NCBI GenBank assembly: GCA_041651335.1
Contig: JBAZJL010000002.1
Coordinates: 1-64,000 of the forward strand
From: UBA6220 sp041651335
Lineage (GTDB): Bacteria; Patescibacteriota; Minisyncoccia; Minisyncoccales; Minisyncoccaceae
Reading direction: 5' to 3'
DNA length: 64,000 nt
The translations under genes were made by a program, and so were the position numbers. The notes beneath the pieces were generated by a model, which was given only the letters and a program-made list of their open reading frames with translations, was not told where the DNA came from and ran no database searches. This document shows positions 1 to 8,879 of the stretch, piece by piece (position 1 is the first letter of the stretch; each line of letters begins with the position of its first letter).

Positions 1-3000
1 CTTGATCAGAATATCTATAAAATTGTAAATATTTTTCATAATATCCATTTTGAGAAGCTAGGGTAAAATTAGAAGTAAGGGCGCTACCATCAGATAGAAC
101 CGTAATCGTTGTTCCGTTTGTTCTTAATTCATAAGTATGATTTCCGGGGTAGTTAGTACTATTATAAATAGTTGATCCTGAATTTTCTCCAATAAATAAA
201 TCGGGTGTGCCATCATTTCCTGAAAACGTTGACATATTTTGCATAACATTGATTGAAGTTGAATTGGTTAAATAAAACCCACCATACCACCAAAGACCCT
301 GCCCAGAAGATTCATATTGTTTTGCATAATATCTTACGGCATAACCATTTCTTAAATCATATGCCTGGTTACTTTTTAAATAACAACCAGCATAAGAAGC
401 ATACGCAGAAGATCTAGCAGTAACAACTAATTCTCCGCTGACTATTGAAACAGATCCGCCACTATTAGTCCCTTCGCATGTTGCTGTCCATTTGCTTGTA
501 TTGATAGTGCCTGAATTAAAATCATCGAATAAAACAAATGTATTATCTCCACTGCTGACGCTAACTGCTGAAGCATTGCCATAATAAATATAAATAGTAT
601 TACTACCAGAAGCAAGGCTTGGTGCTTTAACCCAAAAAGTGGCAGTTGAAGAATCTGTTTTTGATTCTAACCAATAACTTAATTCCGTTGTTCCATCTGA
701 AGCAGTAAAACGGATATCATCAAAATCAGCTTGCATGTCAGAGTCATAAGCAACAACCACTTTAACTTGATAATTTGTTAAAGCCGATGATGATGAAACT
801 GTTACTGGTTTTCTTTTTGAATAATTTGTTAACCATGGCGAGCTAGCCGTACATGTCCATGCCCATGGACCAGAACCAGAAACAGCAGAAGCTGTTCCCG
901 CAGAACAAAGATTAGTTGTTGGTGCTATTGAAAATGTTCCACCATTAGATGATCCACAAGTGCCAACACCTACTACAACTATATTCGCCGAACAACTTAC
1001 AGCCAAAGAATCATTGCCAATACAAGTCCAAGTGTAAGTTGTTTCTCCAGTGGTGACAGAAGATGCTGTGCCATAGGTACAAAGATTTGTTGAAGGAGCA
1101 GATGAAAATGATCCGCCATTAGATGATCCACAAGTAGTTTTGTAAGTATAACAAGCTGCGTCTACGCCTGGATTATTAGTACAAGACCAAAGCCAAATAT
1201 TACTCGAAAGATTTAAAGTGGTATTGCTTCCATAAGCACAAAGATTGGTTGAAGGCTGATCTCTTCTCACGGTATTGTGATATGTTCCGCAAGCAACTTT
1301 TGGAGCAGAACAACTAGCTGTTGTTCCCCCGCCAGAACCAGTACATGACCAGGTCCAAGAAGAACCAGCATCAGCAAACGAAGTAAATGTTCCAGTAGCA
1401 CATCTTTCGGCGACTGTATCAATTTCACTAGTTGAAGTATATCCATGAGTATTGGCTGTTCCACAAGAACCATTAACAGATGTTAAATTAGCAGAACAGC
1501 TGGCTGTTGTTCCGCCATTGATTCCATTACAAGTCCAAGTCCAAGGTCCGGTTCCAGAAACAGCAGAAGACGTTCCCGCAGAACAAAGATTAGTTGAGGG
1601 CGCTGTTGAAAATGTTCCACCATTAGATGATCCGCAAACACCGTTAACTGTTCGGCTGGCTGAACAACTAGCTGTTGTTCCCCCGCCAGATCCAGTACAT
1701 GACCAGGTATAAGTTGAAGCATTGGTTGTTACTGATGTTGCGCTTCCCGCAGAACAAAGATTAGTTGCTGGTGCCGTTGAAAATGTTCCACCATTAGATG
1801 ATCCGCAAGTGCCATTAACAGGCACTACTCTAGTCGCTGAACAGTTGACTGCCAAAGAATCATTACCAGTACAAGTCCAAGTATAGGTTGTTTCTCCAGT
1901 AGTGACAGAAGATGCTGTGCCATAAGTACAAAGATTAGCTGAAGGAGCAGACGAAAACGATCCGCCATTAGATGATCCGCAAGTAGTTTTGTAAGTATAA
2001 CAAGCTGCGTCTACGCCTGGATTATTAGTACAAGACCAAAGCCAGACATTACTCGAAAGATTTAAAGTGGTATTGCTTCCATAAGCACAAAGATTGGTTG
2101 AAGGCTGATCTCTTCTCACGGTATTGTGATATGTTCCGCAAGCAACTTTTGGAGCAGAACAACTAGCTGTTGTTCCCCCACTAACCCCAACACAAGACCA
2201 AGACCAAGAAGAGGTATTGTCTGTAAATGATCCGCTAAATGTTCCTGCTGAACATCTTTCCGCGGCTGTATCAATATATGATGTTGCTTGATATCCATGA
2301 GCATTAGCTGTTCCGCAAACACCATTAACTCTACTGCAAATACTAAATGTGCTTATGTTTCCAATCACATATTCACGAATTAAATAAATATCATCAAATT
2401 CTCCATCACCATTTCCATTAACGTCGATTAAATTTAATGGCAATGTTTCTATTTGAGAAAATGCTACTTGCACATCATAATAATTAATAGATCCATTTTG
2501 GCTAGTATCTCCATAAGAACCACAAGGAATTGAACGGCTTAATTGATTAGAGCTACAAGAAGCTGTTGTTCCACCATTAGAGCCTGCACAAGTCCAGCCA
2601 AAGGTTGTTGCATTGGTTGTTACTGAAGAAGCAGTACCTGTATTACAAAGATTAGTTGGCACATCATAAGAAGATTGGCCATTAGCAGAACCGCAAGAGC
2701 CGTTCACTACTATCAATCTAGTTGCCGAACAACTAGCTGTTGTTCCGCCATTTGAACCTACGCAATTCCACGTGTAAGTTGTGTCTCCAGTTGTTACTCC
2801 TGTTTCAGTTCCTTGATAACAAAGATTACTAGAAGGAGCAGAGGTAAATGAACCTCCGCTAGAGGGACCACAAATTCCATCAATTGGTGTGGCGCCCTCA
2901 CCACCCATTAACCAAATCATGTCTGCACCCTCATAAGACACTACCGTATAATAACAAGTTTTACTTGTACCTCCATTGTGTCCACTACAATTAGCAACGC

Positions 3001-3616
3001 CGACGCCAGAAGGCAAATCCAAATTTGTTGTTTGAGTTCCTTTCTTACATATATTCCCCATACATTCGTTTGTAACATATGCGCCTGCATTCTGCGAAAA
3101 AATTGTACCACAAAGGGCGGTTCGCCTAAAAGCCCAGGTCAGGGTGCATTCAGCGTCTATCTTTTTTGGAGCAGAACAACTAGCGGTTCCGGCCCCATTA
3201 GCGCAAGACCAGTTAAAAATAGTTGTATAAGAAATCGGAGAGCCAGTATAAGGCACCTTTATTCCGCTCTCGGTAACACTAGAAGGAGTTCCTGTGTTAC
3301 ATAAAGCAGTTGGCGTGGTATAAGTTGCTACTCCATTAGCTGATCCACAAACAGGAGGTGACTCATAAGTATATGGAGCATAACACGCAACCATTGTTGG
3401 TGTTCCCCCAACACATAGCCACATCCATTGGTCGCCTTCAAGAGTAACTGATCCCGATGATCCGCTACTGCAAAGATTAACTGTTGGCTCTACCGGCCAT
3501 GATTGTTGTGTTGCTGTTCCGCAAGCAGCAGCTAAAACATTCCCACTGCTAAAAAACAAAAATACAAAACAGCTGGCAATAAAGAAAATTTGTTTGAGCT
3601 TGTTATTAAACCACAT
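1..3616 (-). CDS. Secreted Cys-rich repeat protein with dockerin-like pair and DUF2341-type C-terminal region (3' end outside window)
   Basis: Starts at the ATG complementary to 3614-3616 and stays open to the window edge, about 1205 codons. A signal peptide (basic start, hydrophobic stretch, ...NVLAAACG) is followed by about 13 modules of roughly 45 residues with the pattern CGSSNGG..F..AP..NLC..G....W.WTC.G..GGTTASCSA, four Cys each, so probably disulfide-linked and extracellular. Near 2365-2535 two Ca-binding loops (GDTSQNGSINYYD and DVNGNGDGEFDD) look like a dockerin or EF-hand pair. The last 280 residues seen (about 1-840) resemble DUF2341 plus a concanavalin-like fold (FDDIRF, LSYWLESKTDSS, FDDFNSGTIN) and closely match the C-terminal part of the pseudopilin at 54543-55940. 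By comparison only some 20-30 residues are missing. Likely a surface adhesin or binding protein; the ligand is unknown. Confidence 0.85.
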   Translation of the reverse strand, partial: MWFNNKLKQIFFIASCFVFLFFSSGNVLAAACGTATQQSWPVEPTVNLCSSGSSGSVTLEGDQWMWLCVGGTPTMVACYAPYTYESPPVCGSANGVATYTTPTALCNTGTPSSVTESGIKVPYTGSPISYTTIFNWSCANGAGTASCSAPKKIDAECTLTWAFRRTALCGTIFSQNAGAYVTNECMGNICKKGTQTTNLDLPSGVGVANCSGHNGGTSKTCYYTVVSYEGADMIWLMGGEGATPIDGICGPSSGGSFTSAPSSNLCYQGTETGVTTGDTTYTWNCVGSNGGTTASCSATRLIVVNGSCGSANGQSSYDVPTNLCNTGTASSVTTNATTFGWTCAGSNGGTTASCSSNQLSRSIPCGSYGDTSQNGSINYYDVQVAFSQIETLPLNLIDVNGNGDGEFDDIYLIREYVIGNISTFSICSRVNGVCGTANAHGYQATSYIDTAAERCSAGTFSGSFTDNTSSWSWSCVGVSGGTTASCSAPKVACGTYHNTVRRDQPSTNLCAYGSNTTLNLSSNVWLWSCTNNPGVDAACYTYKTTCGSSNGGSFSSAPSANLCTYGTASSVTTGETTYTWTCTGNDSLAVNCSATRVVPVNGTCGSSNGGTFSTAPATNLCSAGSATSVTTNASTYTWSCTGSGGGTTASCSASRTVNGVCGSSNGGTFSTAPSTNLCSAGTSSAVSGTGPWTWTCNGINGGTTASCSANLTSVNGSCGTANTHGYTSTSEIDTVAERCATGTFTSFADAGSSWTWSCTGSGGGTTASCSAPKVACGTYHNTVRRDQPSTNLCAYGSNTTLNLSSNIWLWSCTNNPGVDAACYTYKTTCGSSNGGSFSSAPSTNLCTYGTASSVTTGETTYTWTCIGNDSLAVSCSANIVVVGVGTCGSSNGGTFSIAPTTNLCSAGTASAVSGSGPWAWTCTASSPWLTNYSKRKPVTVSSSSALTNYQVKVVVAYDSDMQADFDDIRFTASDGTTELSYWLESKTDSSTATFWVKAPSLASGSNTIYIYYGNASAVSVSSGDNTFVLFDDFNSGTINTSKWTATCEGTNSGGSVSIVSGELVVTARSSAYASYAGCYLKSNQAYDLRNGYAVRYYAKQYESSGQGLWWYGGFYLTNSTSINVMQNMSTFSGNDGTPDLFIGENSGSTIYNSTNYPGNHTYELRTNGTTITVLSDGSALTSNFTLASQNGYYEKYLQFYRYSDQ
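985..2325 (-). repeat. In-frame internal duplication (offset 849 bp) within the Cys-rich repeat gene
   Basis: A block of about 480 bp at roughly 985-1465 recurs with few differences at 1834-2314. Landmarks fix the offset at 849 bp, which is 283 codons: the GTAGTTTTGTAAG string occurs at 1134 and again 849 bp on, and the GCCAAAGAATCATT string at 1003 and 1852. The duplication keeps the reading frame and carries four Cys modules. The near-identity in DNA points to recent duplication or gene conversion. Confidence 0.8.
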
Positions 3617-3646
3617 ATTTTTTTAATTATTTTATTTATTGCTTTT

Positions 3647-3675
3647 ATTATATAATTTTATTAAAAATCAAGCAA
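3647..3675 (-). promoter_or_regulatory. Promoter of the Cys-rich repeat protein gene
   Basis: On the minus strand TTGCTT (3670-3675) and TATAAT (3647-3652) are separated by 17 nt, about 30 nt before the ATG at 3616. It overlaps the end of the clpP terminator, so the gene appears to be transcribed independently of tig-clpP. Confidence 0.6.
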
Positions 3676-3678
3676 TAA

Positions 3679-3704
3679 AAAACAAGGGATTTCTCCCCTG
3701 TTTT
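3679..3704 (-). terminator. Intrinsic terminator after clpP
   Basis: On the minus strand AAAACAGGGG and CCCTTGTTTT form a 10-bp stem with one G-U pair and a 6-nt loop, followed by a T-rich stretch. It lies just past the clpP stop codon. Confidence 0.75.
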
Positions 3705-3713
3705 CAATTTTTG

Positions 3714-4310
3714 TTATTTTTTGCCAATAAACTGACTGGTAATCACTTGATCAACTACGCCATATTCTTTTGCTTCTTCGGCTGACAGATAAAAATCCCT
3801 ATCCGTGTCTTTGGCAATTTTGCTTAATGGCTGCCCAGTATGTTTTGCTAAGATTTTATTCATTTTTTCTTTTATCTTCAAAATCTGCTTGGCAGTAATT
3901 TCAATTTCCGATGCCTGGCCTTTTACTCCGCCCATTACTTGATGCAATAAAATCTCGGAATTAGGCAAAGCATATCTTTTGCCTTTAGCTCCGGCTGCTA
4001 GAATCAAGGCTCCCATTGATGCAGATAGTCCAATCGAAACGGTTGAAACATCGGGATTGATATATTGCATTGTATCATAAATAGCCAAGCCAGCAGTTAC
4101 TGATCCACCCGGACTATTAATATACATTTGAATATCTTTTTCCGGGTCTTTGCTAGCCAAAAATAATAATTGCGCCACAATTGAATTAGCCATATAATCA
4201 TCCACCACTCCGGCGACTAAAATAATCCTTTCTTTTAACAGCCGGGAATAAATGTCATAAGCTCTTTCCCCGTATTGTGATTTTTCAATAACAGTTGGTA
4301 TCAAGTTCAT
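3714..4310 (-). CDS. clpP: ATP-dependent Clp protease proteolytic subunit ClpP
   Basis: 198 aa, the usual ClpP length. The serine-protease triad is visible: Ser98 in GLSASMGA, His123 in SEILLHQVMGG and Asp172 in DTDRDFYLSAEEA. The substrate-strand motif INSPGGSVTAGLAIYDTM (64-81) is intact. ClpP forms a tetradecameric cytoplasmic chamber fed by ClpX or ClpC unfoldases, neither of which is in this window. It lies 38 nt downstream of trigger factor in the same direction, the conserved tig-clpP order, and ends at a strong terminator. No insertions or missing residues are seen. Confidence 0.97.
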   Translation of the reverse strand: MNLIPTVIEKSQYGERAYDIYSRLLKERIILVAGVVDDYMANSIVAQLLFLASKDPEKDIQMYINSPGGSVTAGLAIYDTMQYINPDVSTVSIGLSASMGALILAAGAKGKRYALPNSEILLHQVMGGVKGQASEIEITAKQILKIKEKMNKILAKHTGQPLSKIAKDTDRDFYLSAEEAKEYGVVDQVITSQFIGKK

Positions 4311-4348
4311 AATTTTATTAATTTAATTTTTATAAAATATTAAATATT

Positions 4349-5620
4349 TTAACAGCCCAATATCTTAAAAATCTTTTCTCTTTTTATTTCATCTGCCAAA
4401 TATGTTTTTGATTCGCTCTTTTCAATTTCTTCTTTCGCTTTTTTTGAATCAGGATATTGCTTGATAATTTGCTCTATTTTCTCGTTTATTTCTTCGGGCA
4501 ATGCTTCTATTTTTTCGTCTTTTTCTATTTGATTAAAAATTAAAAATAACTTTACTCTTTGTTCTGCTATTTTTTTAAATTCGTCTTTTACTTCTTGCTC
4601 GGTTTTTTTTATTTGCTCTAAGTATTGAGTTAAAGGAATTCCCATTTCCGAATTAACTCTGGCTTTTAAGTTTTCAAAAAGAGCATTTTCTTCTCGCGAA
4701 CATAAAGAGGCCGGGACTTCTACTTTTACTTTTTCTGATATTTTTTCCAATACCTCTCCCCTCTTTTTTTCTTGAGCAGCGATTTCTTTTTCTTTAGTTA
4801 TTCCTTTTTTAATGTCATTTTTTAGGCTGCTTATACTGTCAAAATTGCCAATTTGTTTTGCCCATTCATCATTAATTTCGGGCAATTCAACCTTTTTTAC
4901 CTCTTTTATTAACATTTTTACTTCCACTGACTCTTCTTTTTGATCTGCCCCTAAAACGATTTTAGCTTGAAATGTTTTCTCTTCTCCTTTTTTCATATTT
5001 AACAAAGCCTGGTCAATTCCTTTCAGATAATGATTCTTTCCAACAATAAAGCTGTCTTGTTGTAATCCCTTGGGCAGATTTTTTGGGCCTGATAAAAATT
5101 CAAAATTTATTTCTGCTAAATCCCCGTTTTCAATAGCTCCATTTTTAACTGCTATTTTTGATCTTGATTGTCGTAACCATTCAATCGTGTCTTCCACTTC
5201 TTTTTCGCCGACTATGATTGGTTCTTTTTGAGCACAAACCTTGGCCGCAATCTCTCTAATATTAGGCAATTCTATTTTCGGTAAAACTTCTACTTCTAAT
5301 TTAAAAATAAAATCATTATTTCTGGCAATTTTTATTATTTCTACCTCTGGTTGGCTGATTGTATCTATTTTTTCTGATTTTAATATTTTTAACCAAGTAT
5401 CTCTAATAGCATTTTCTGCTGCTTCAGACAAAAGAGCTTCTGATCCAATCTTTTCTTCAATCAATTTTTCCGGGGCTTTCCCCTTCCTAAAACCAGGCAA
5501 TTCCGCATCCTTGCTAAAGTTTTTTAAAGCTTGATCATAAAAATTATTAAATTCTTCAGCTGTTATTTCCGCTTCAATCTTTTTTTTGTTTGAAGAAACG
5601 TCTTTTATTTCGTATTTCAT
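4349..5620 (-). CDS. tig: Trigger factor (ribosome-associated chaperone and PPIase)
   Basis: 423 aa, typical length. The N-terminal ribosome-binding domain carries the signature GFRKGKAP (43-50), which contacts the ribosomal exit tunnel. A FKBP-like peptidyl-prolyl isomerase region spans about 150-240 (GDLAEINFEF, FIVGKNHYLKGIDQALLNMKKGE), and the rest is the Lys/Glu-rich helical chaperone domain. It binds nascent chains in the cytoplasm. It sits between nusA (74 nt upstream) and clpP, all on the minus strand; a short AT-rich palindrome (CCTATATATATAGG, about 5668-5681) lies in the nusA-tig gap. Probably co-transcribed with clpP. Confidence 0.95.
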   Translation of the reverse strand: MKYEIKDVSSNKKKIEAEITAEEFNNFYDQALKNFSKDAELPGFRKGKAPEKLIEEKIGSEALLSEAAENAIRDTWLKILKSEKIDTISQPEVEIIKIARNNDFIFKLEVEVLPKIELPNIREIAAKVCAQKEPIIVGEKEVEDTIEWLRQSRSKIAVKNGAIENGDLAEINFEFLSGPKNLPKGLQQDSFIVGKNHYLKGIDQALLNMKKGEEKTFQAKIVLGADQKEESVEVKMLIKEVKKVELPEINDEWAKQIGNFDSISSLKNDIKKGITKEKEIAAQEKKRGEVLEKISEKVKVEVPASLCSREENALFENLKARVNSEMGIPLTQYLEQIKKTEQEVKDEFKKIAEQRVKLFLIFNQIEKDEKIEALPEEINEKIEQIIKQYPDSKKAKEEIEKSESKTYLADEIKREKIFKILGC

Positions 5621-5693
5621 CGCTATTTTTAATCTTTTTATCTTATTTTAATCTTTTTTTCATTTGCCCTATATATATAGGTAGCTGAGTTTA

Positions 5694-6959
5694 TTATTCT
5701 TCTGATTCTTCTGCTATTTCGCTCTCGTTAATCTCGCCATCTTCTGACTCTTCAACATCCAAAGAATCTTGATCGCTTTTTACATCCAGTTTCCAGCCAG
5801 TAAGCTTGGCTGCTAAACGAACGTTTTGTCCATCCTTGCCGATTGCTAAAGATAATTGATCTACTGGAACAACTACGATTGCTGTATTCTTGGGCAATGT
5901 TTTTACTTCAATTACTTTTGCTGGAGATAAGGCATTGGTAATATATTTTACAACATCATCAGAATATTCGATAATGTCTATTTTTTCTCCACCAAGCTCG
6001 GAAATCACAGCAGAAACTCTTACCCCGCGCTGACCAACCATGGCTCCGATTGGATCAACTCCTTCTGCTAATGAGGCAACTGCTATTTTTGTCCGATTCC
6101 CAGGCTCTCGAGCAATTGATTTTATTTCTATTTGATTGCTTGATATTTCTGGAACCTCTAATTCAAAAAGTTTAGAAATTAATTTTGGATATATTCGAGA
6201 TAATAAAATAACCGGACCCCTTGGAGTGGTATCAACCCTTAAGATATATAATTTTAAACGTTGCCCTTCTTTATAAAATTCACCCCTAATTTGTTCTTCT
6301 TTTGGTAAAACACCTAAGCTTTTTCCAATATCAAAATAAATATTAGGCCCTTCGATTTTTTGCACAATCCCAGAAACAATCTCCCCTTCTTTTGATTTAT
6401 ATTCTTCGATTACCGCATCTTTTTCTGCTTCTCTTATTTTTTGTAAAATTACTTGTTTGGCGGTTTGAGCAGCAATTCTGCCAAAATCTTCTTTTTGGTC
6501 AACTGGGATTATCTGTTCTTCGCCAACTTTTAATTTTTGAGCCCCTGCTTCTTCAATTAAAATATGCCTTTCTGGATTATATCTTACTCTTCTTTGAACT
6601 TCTGAACTTTGAGGAATTTCTTCAATATTTAATTCTGATTCTGTGGGACGATAGCTATCTTTAATTTCAAAATCAAAAGAATATTTTTCTTCTAATGGTT
6701 GTTCTGTGTCCCCTTCTTTTGGCTCAACTGGTTCGGGAATATAAACAATTGTGTCGTCTACTACTGATTTTGTTCGCCAAAAATCAACCTTTCCTGTTCG
6801 AGGGTCAATTTTTGCTTTTATTATTTGACCTTTTTGACCATATTCTTTTTTATAGGCCGAAGCCAAAGCATGTTCTACTGTTTCTAAAACTTTTTCTTGA
6901 GATAATCCTTTTTCTTCGGCAATCTGCGTAATTGCAGATAAAAATGACTGAAAATCCAT
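5694..6959 (-). CDS. nusA: Transcription termination/antitermination factor NusA
   Basis: 421 aa. The RNA-polymerase-binding N-terminal domain (1-70, resuming about 130-185 with AAQTAKQVILQKIREAE) is interrupted by an acidic insertion of about 55 residues (72-128) that I do not expect in E. coli or Bacillus NusA. An S1 domain (about 190-256), KH1 (DPIGAMVGQRGVRVSAV, 302-318) and KH2 (LAIGKDGQNVRLAAKL, 371-386) follow, ending in a short Asp/Glu-rich tail (396-421). NusA binds RNA polymerase and nascent RNA and modulates pausing and termination. Its long leader and strong promoter (7111-7138) suggest autonomous expression. rimP and infB, common nusA partners, are not adjacent. Confidence 0.95.
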   Translation of the reverse strand: MDFQSFLSAITQIAEEKGLSQEKVLETVEHALASAYKKEYGQKGQIIKAKIDPRTGKVDFWRTKSVVDDTIVYIPEPVEPKEGDTEQPLEEKYSFDFEIKDSYRPTESELNIEEIPQSSEVQRRVRYNPERHILIEEAGAQKLKVGEEQIIPVDQKEDFGRIAAQTAKQVILQKIREAEKDAVIEEYKSKEGEIVSGIVQKIEGPNIYFDIGKSLGVLPKEEQIRGEFYKEGQRLKLYILRVDTTPRGPVILLSRIYPKLISKLFELEVPEISSNQIEIKSIAREPGNRTKIAVASLAEGVDPIGAMVGQRGVRVSAVISELGGEKIDIIEYSDDVVKYITNALSPAKVIEVKTLPKNTAIVVVPVDQLSLAIGKDGQNVRLAAKLTGWKLDVKSDQDSLDVEESEDGEINESEIAEESEE

Positions 6960-7052
6960 AATGTTTATTTATCCTTTTTGCTTAAAATAGCAGGATTTAT
7001 GTTTTTTAAATTTTAATTATTTATTCAAATAAAAACTTGATATTTTGCTAAT

Positions 7053-7074
7053 AAAAAAACCGGAATTCATTCCG
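7053..7074 (-). promoter_or_regulatory. Terminator-like hairpin in the nusA leader (possible attenuator)
   Basis: On the minus strand a 5-bp stem (CGGAA/TTCCG, 7061-7074) with a 4-nt loop is followed by one G and seven T (7053-7059). It lies between the predicted nusA transcription start (about 7104) and the ATG at 6959. The stem is short, so chance cannot be excluded. No gene upstream on this strand needs a terminator here, so an attenuator is the more natural reading. Confidence 0.35.
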
Positions 7075-7110
7075 ATCAAACAAAAATCAATTTCCTTATT
7101 CGTTATTTTT

Positions 7111-7138
7111 ATTTTAACAGAATACCAATAGTTGTCAA
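7111..7138 (-). promoter_or_regulatory. Promoter of nusA
   Basis: Minus strand: a perfect -35 TTGACA (7133-7138), 16-nt spacer, then TGT plus TAAAAT (-10 at 7111-7116), an extended -10. The predicted start near 7104 leaves a leader of about 145 nt before nusA. Confidence 0.7.
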
Positions 7139-7160
7139 GCATATGTTTTTATATTAAAAT
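7132..7160 (+). promoter_or_regulatory. Promoter of cca (leaderless)
   Basis: TTGTCA (7132-7137), 17-nt spacer and TAAAAT (7155-7160) place the start at about 7166-7167, on the cca ATG itself. The -35 box overlaps that of the divergent nusA promoter in the shared TTGTCAA, so the two promoters compete for one site. Confidence 0.65.
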
Positions 7161-7166
7161 ACAATC

Positions 7167-8714
7167 ATGAATTCAATTAAAAAAACTATTCTTTCTCCAA
7201 ATAATAAAAAACAAGACATTATCATTCCTCAAAATGTCTTTTTCTGTATAAACACTTTAAAAGACCACGGTTTTACAGCTTTTATTGTTGGCGGATGTAC
7301 TCGTGATTTTCTTAGAGGAATAGAGCCAAAAGATTGGGATATTGCTACAAGCGCTACCCCAGAACAAATCCAAGAAGTATTTAATAAGTTAAATATTAAG
7401 ACTTTTTATGAAAATAATTTTGGCACAGTTGGCCTGGAATTTTTAAAAAACAAAAAATCAAAATCCGAAAATCAATACGAAATTATTGAAATAACTACCT
7501 ATAGGTCTGAATCTTCTTATTCAGATAGCCGACATCCAGATAAAGTAGCTTGGTCAAAAACCATTGATCAAGACTTAAAAAGAAGAGATTTTACTATTAA
7601 CGCAATTGCCCTATCCCCTTTAAAAAATAAGCAAGAATTTGAAATATTTGACCTATTTAATGGCCAAGAAGACCTAAAAACCCATTTAATTAAAGCTGTA
7701 GGAGACCCAAAAGAAAGATTTAAAGAAGATGCTTTAAGAATGATGCGGGCCATAAGATTTGAAGCCAGCCTGGGAAACAATTGGCAAATTGAAAAAAACA
7801 CTTATCAAGCCATAATCGAGTGCTCAAAAGGATTACAAAAAATATCAACCGAAAGAATCAGAGACGAGTTAAATAAAATAATTATGACAAAAAATGCTGC
7901 CAAAGGCATTGATTCTTTAAGGCAATCTGGACTTTTAAATTATATAATTCCCGAACTTTTAGAAGGCTGTAATATTTCCCAAAACAAACATCATGTTTAT
8001 GATTGTTATAAGCACAACTTAGAATCTCTTGATTATACAGCCAAAAAGGGCTTTAGCTTCCCTATTCGTTTGGCTGCATTGTTGCACGATATTGGAAAAC
8101 CAAGATCAAAACAAGGAACCGGCAAAGAGGCTACTTTTTATAATCATGAAATGATTGGTGCCCGAATGGCCCAAAAAATATTAGAAAGACTGCGCTATCC
8201 CAAAAAAGAATGCGAAAAAATTATTACTTTAGTTCGTTTTCATTTGTTTTATTATAATGTTGACGAAGTAAAAGAAGCATCTATTCGTCGGCTAATAAAC
8301 AATGTTGGAATAGAAAATATAGAAGATTTATTAAAATTAAGAATGGCTGATCGAATTGGAAGCGGATGTCCAAAAGCCGAACCCTACAAACTAAGACATA
8401 TGAAATATATGATTGATAAGGTTTCTCGAGATCCAATTTCTGTAAAAATGTTAAAAATTAATGGCTTAGATTTAATAAAAATTCTAAAAATTGAACCTGG
8501 ACCAAAAATTGGACAAATATTAGATATTTTGTTAGAAGAAGTATTGGATAATCCGAAAAATAATACTAAAAAATACTTACAAAAAAGGGTAAAAGACTTA
8601 GCAAGCTTAAATGAAATTGATTTAATTAAATTATCCAATCAAGCCAAAAAAACTAAACAAACAATGGAAAACAAAGCCAATGAAGAAATAAAAGGAAAAT
8701 ATTGGGTTTGTTAA
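7167..8714 (+). CDS. cca: CCA tRNA nucleotidyltransferase with HD domain
   Basis: 515 aa. A class II nucleotidyltransferase head (GFTAFIVGGCTRDFLRG, then DWDIATSA with the metal-binding DxD) leads to the RRDFTINAIA and DALRMMRAIRFEA motifs of CCA-adding enzymes. An HD phosphohydrolase domain follows (LAALLHDIGKP, then FYNHEMIGARMA and VRFHL). It adds the 3' CCA to tRNAs using CTP and ATP; the HD part may remove 2',3'-cyclic phosphate. None of the five tRNAs here encodes CCA, so the activity is needed. The tRNA-Ala gene begins at the base after the stop codon and is presumably co-transcribed. A poly(A) polymerase role is less likely. Confidence 0.9.
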   Translation: MNSIKKTILSPNNKKQDIIIPQNVFFCINTLKDHGFTAFIVGGCTRDFLRGIEPKDWDIATSATPEQIQEVFNKLNIKTFYENNFGTVGLEFLKNKKSKSENQYEIIEITTYRSESSYSDSRHPDKVAWSKTIDQDLKRRDFTINAIALSPLKNKQEFEIFDLFNGQEDLKTHLIKAVGDPKERFKEDALRMMRAIRFEASLGNNWQIEKNTYQAIIECSKGLQKISTERIRDELNKIIMTKNAAKGIDSLRQSGLLNYIIPELLEGCNISQNKHHVYDCYKHNLESLDYTAKKGFSFPIRLAALLHDIGKPRSKQGTGKEATFYNHEMIGARMAQKILERLRYPKKECEKIITLVRFHLFYYNVDEVKEASIRRLINNVGIENIEDLLKLRMADRIGSGCPKAEPYKLRHMKYMIDKVSRDPISVKMLKINGLDLIKILKIEPGPKIGQILDILLEEVLDNPKNNTKKYLQKRVKDLASLNEIDLIKLSNQAKKTKQTMENKANEEIKGKYWVC

Positions 8715-8785
8715 GGGCCCGTAATTAAACGGTATAATACTACTTTCGCATAGTAGCGTTAGGAGTTCAATTCTCCTCGGGTCCA
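8715..8785 (+). tRNA. tRNA-Ala (anticodon CGC)
   Basis: Cloverleaf of 71 nt: acceptor GGGCCCG/CGGGTCC with the alanine identity pair G3-U70, D stem ATTA/TAAT, anticodon stem CTACT/AGTAG with loop TTCGCAT, T stem AGGAG/CTCCT with loop TTCAATT, discriminator A, no encoded CCA. It follows the cca stop codon with no gap. Confidence 0.93.
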
Positions 8786-8798
8786 CTTTTTATTATTA

Positions 8799-8876
8799 TG
8801 TCCGCATATTAAATTATGTGGACATAATATAGAAAAATTTTGTCCAGATTTGTCCACAAACAAATTATCTGGACAT
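8799..8876. repeat. Cluster of TGTCCAC/TGTGGACA-type sites (left)
   Basis: Five sites in 78 bp in both orientations: TGTCCGCA (8799), TGTGGACA (8817), TGTCCAGA (8841), TGTCCACA (8851) and CTGGACAT (8869). TTGTCCACA at 8850-8858 differs by one base from the DnaA box TTATCCACA. A second, larger cluster lies at 10337-10472, so the sites bracket the tRNA-repeat/parS-like region. They look like binding sites for one protein, possibly DnaA; this is inference. Confidence 0.55.
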
Positions 8877-8879
8877 TCC

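Noticed and set aside
1267..3304. Several small open frames on both strands inside the Cys-repeat gene
   Set aside because: They are other-frame readings of one long minus-strand frame that is open from 3616 to the window edge with a signal peptide and regular Cys modules.
5668..5681. CCTATATATATAGG palindrome between nusA and tig as an operator
   Set aside because: Simple AT alternation of this kind is frequent in AT-rich intergenic DNA; no promoter geometry supports it.
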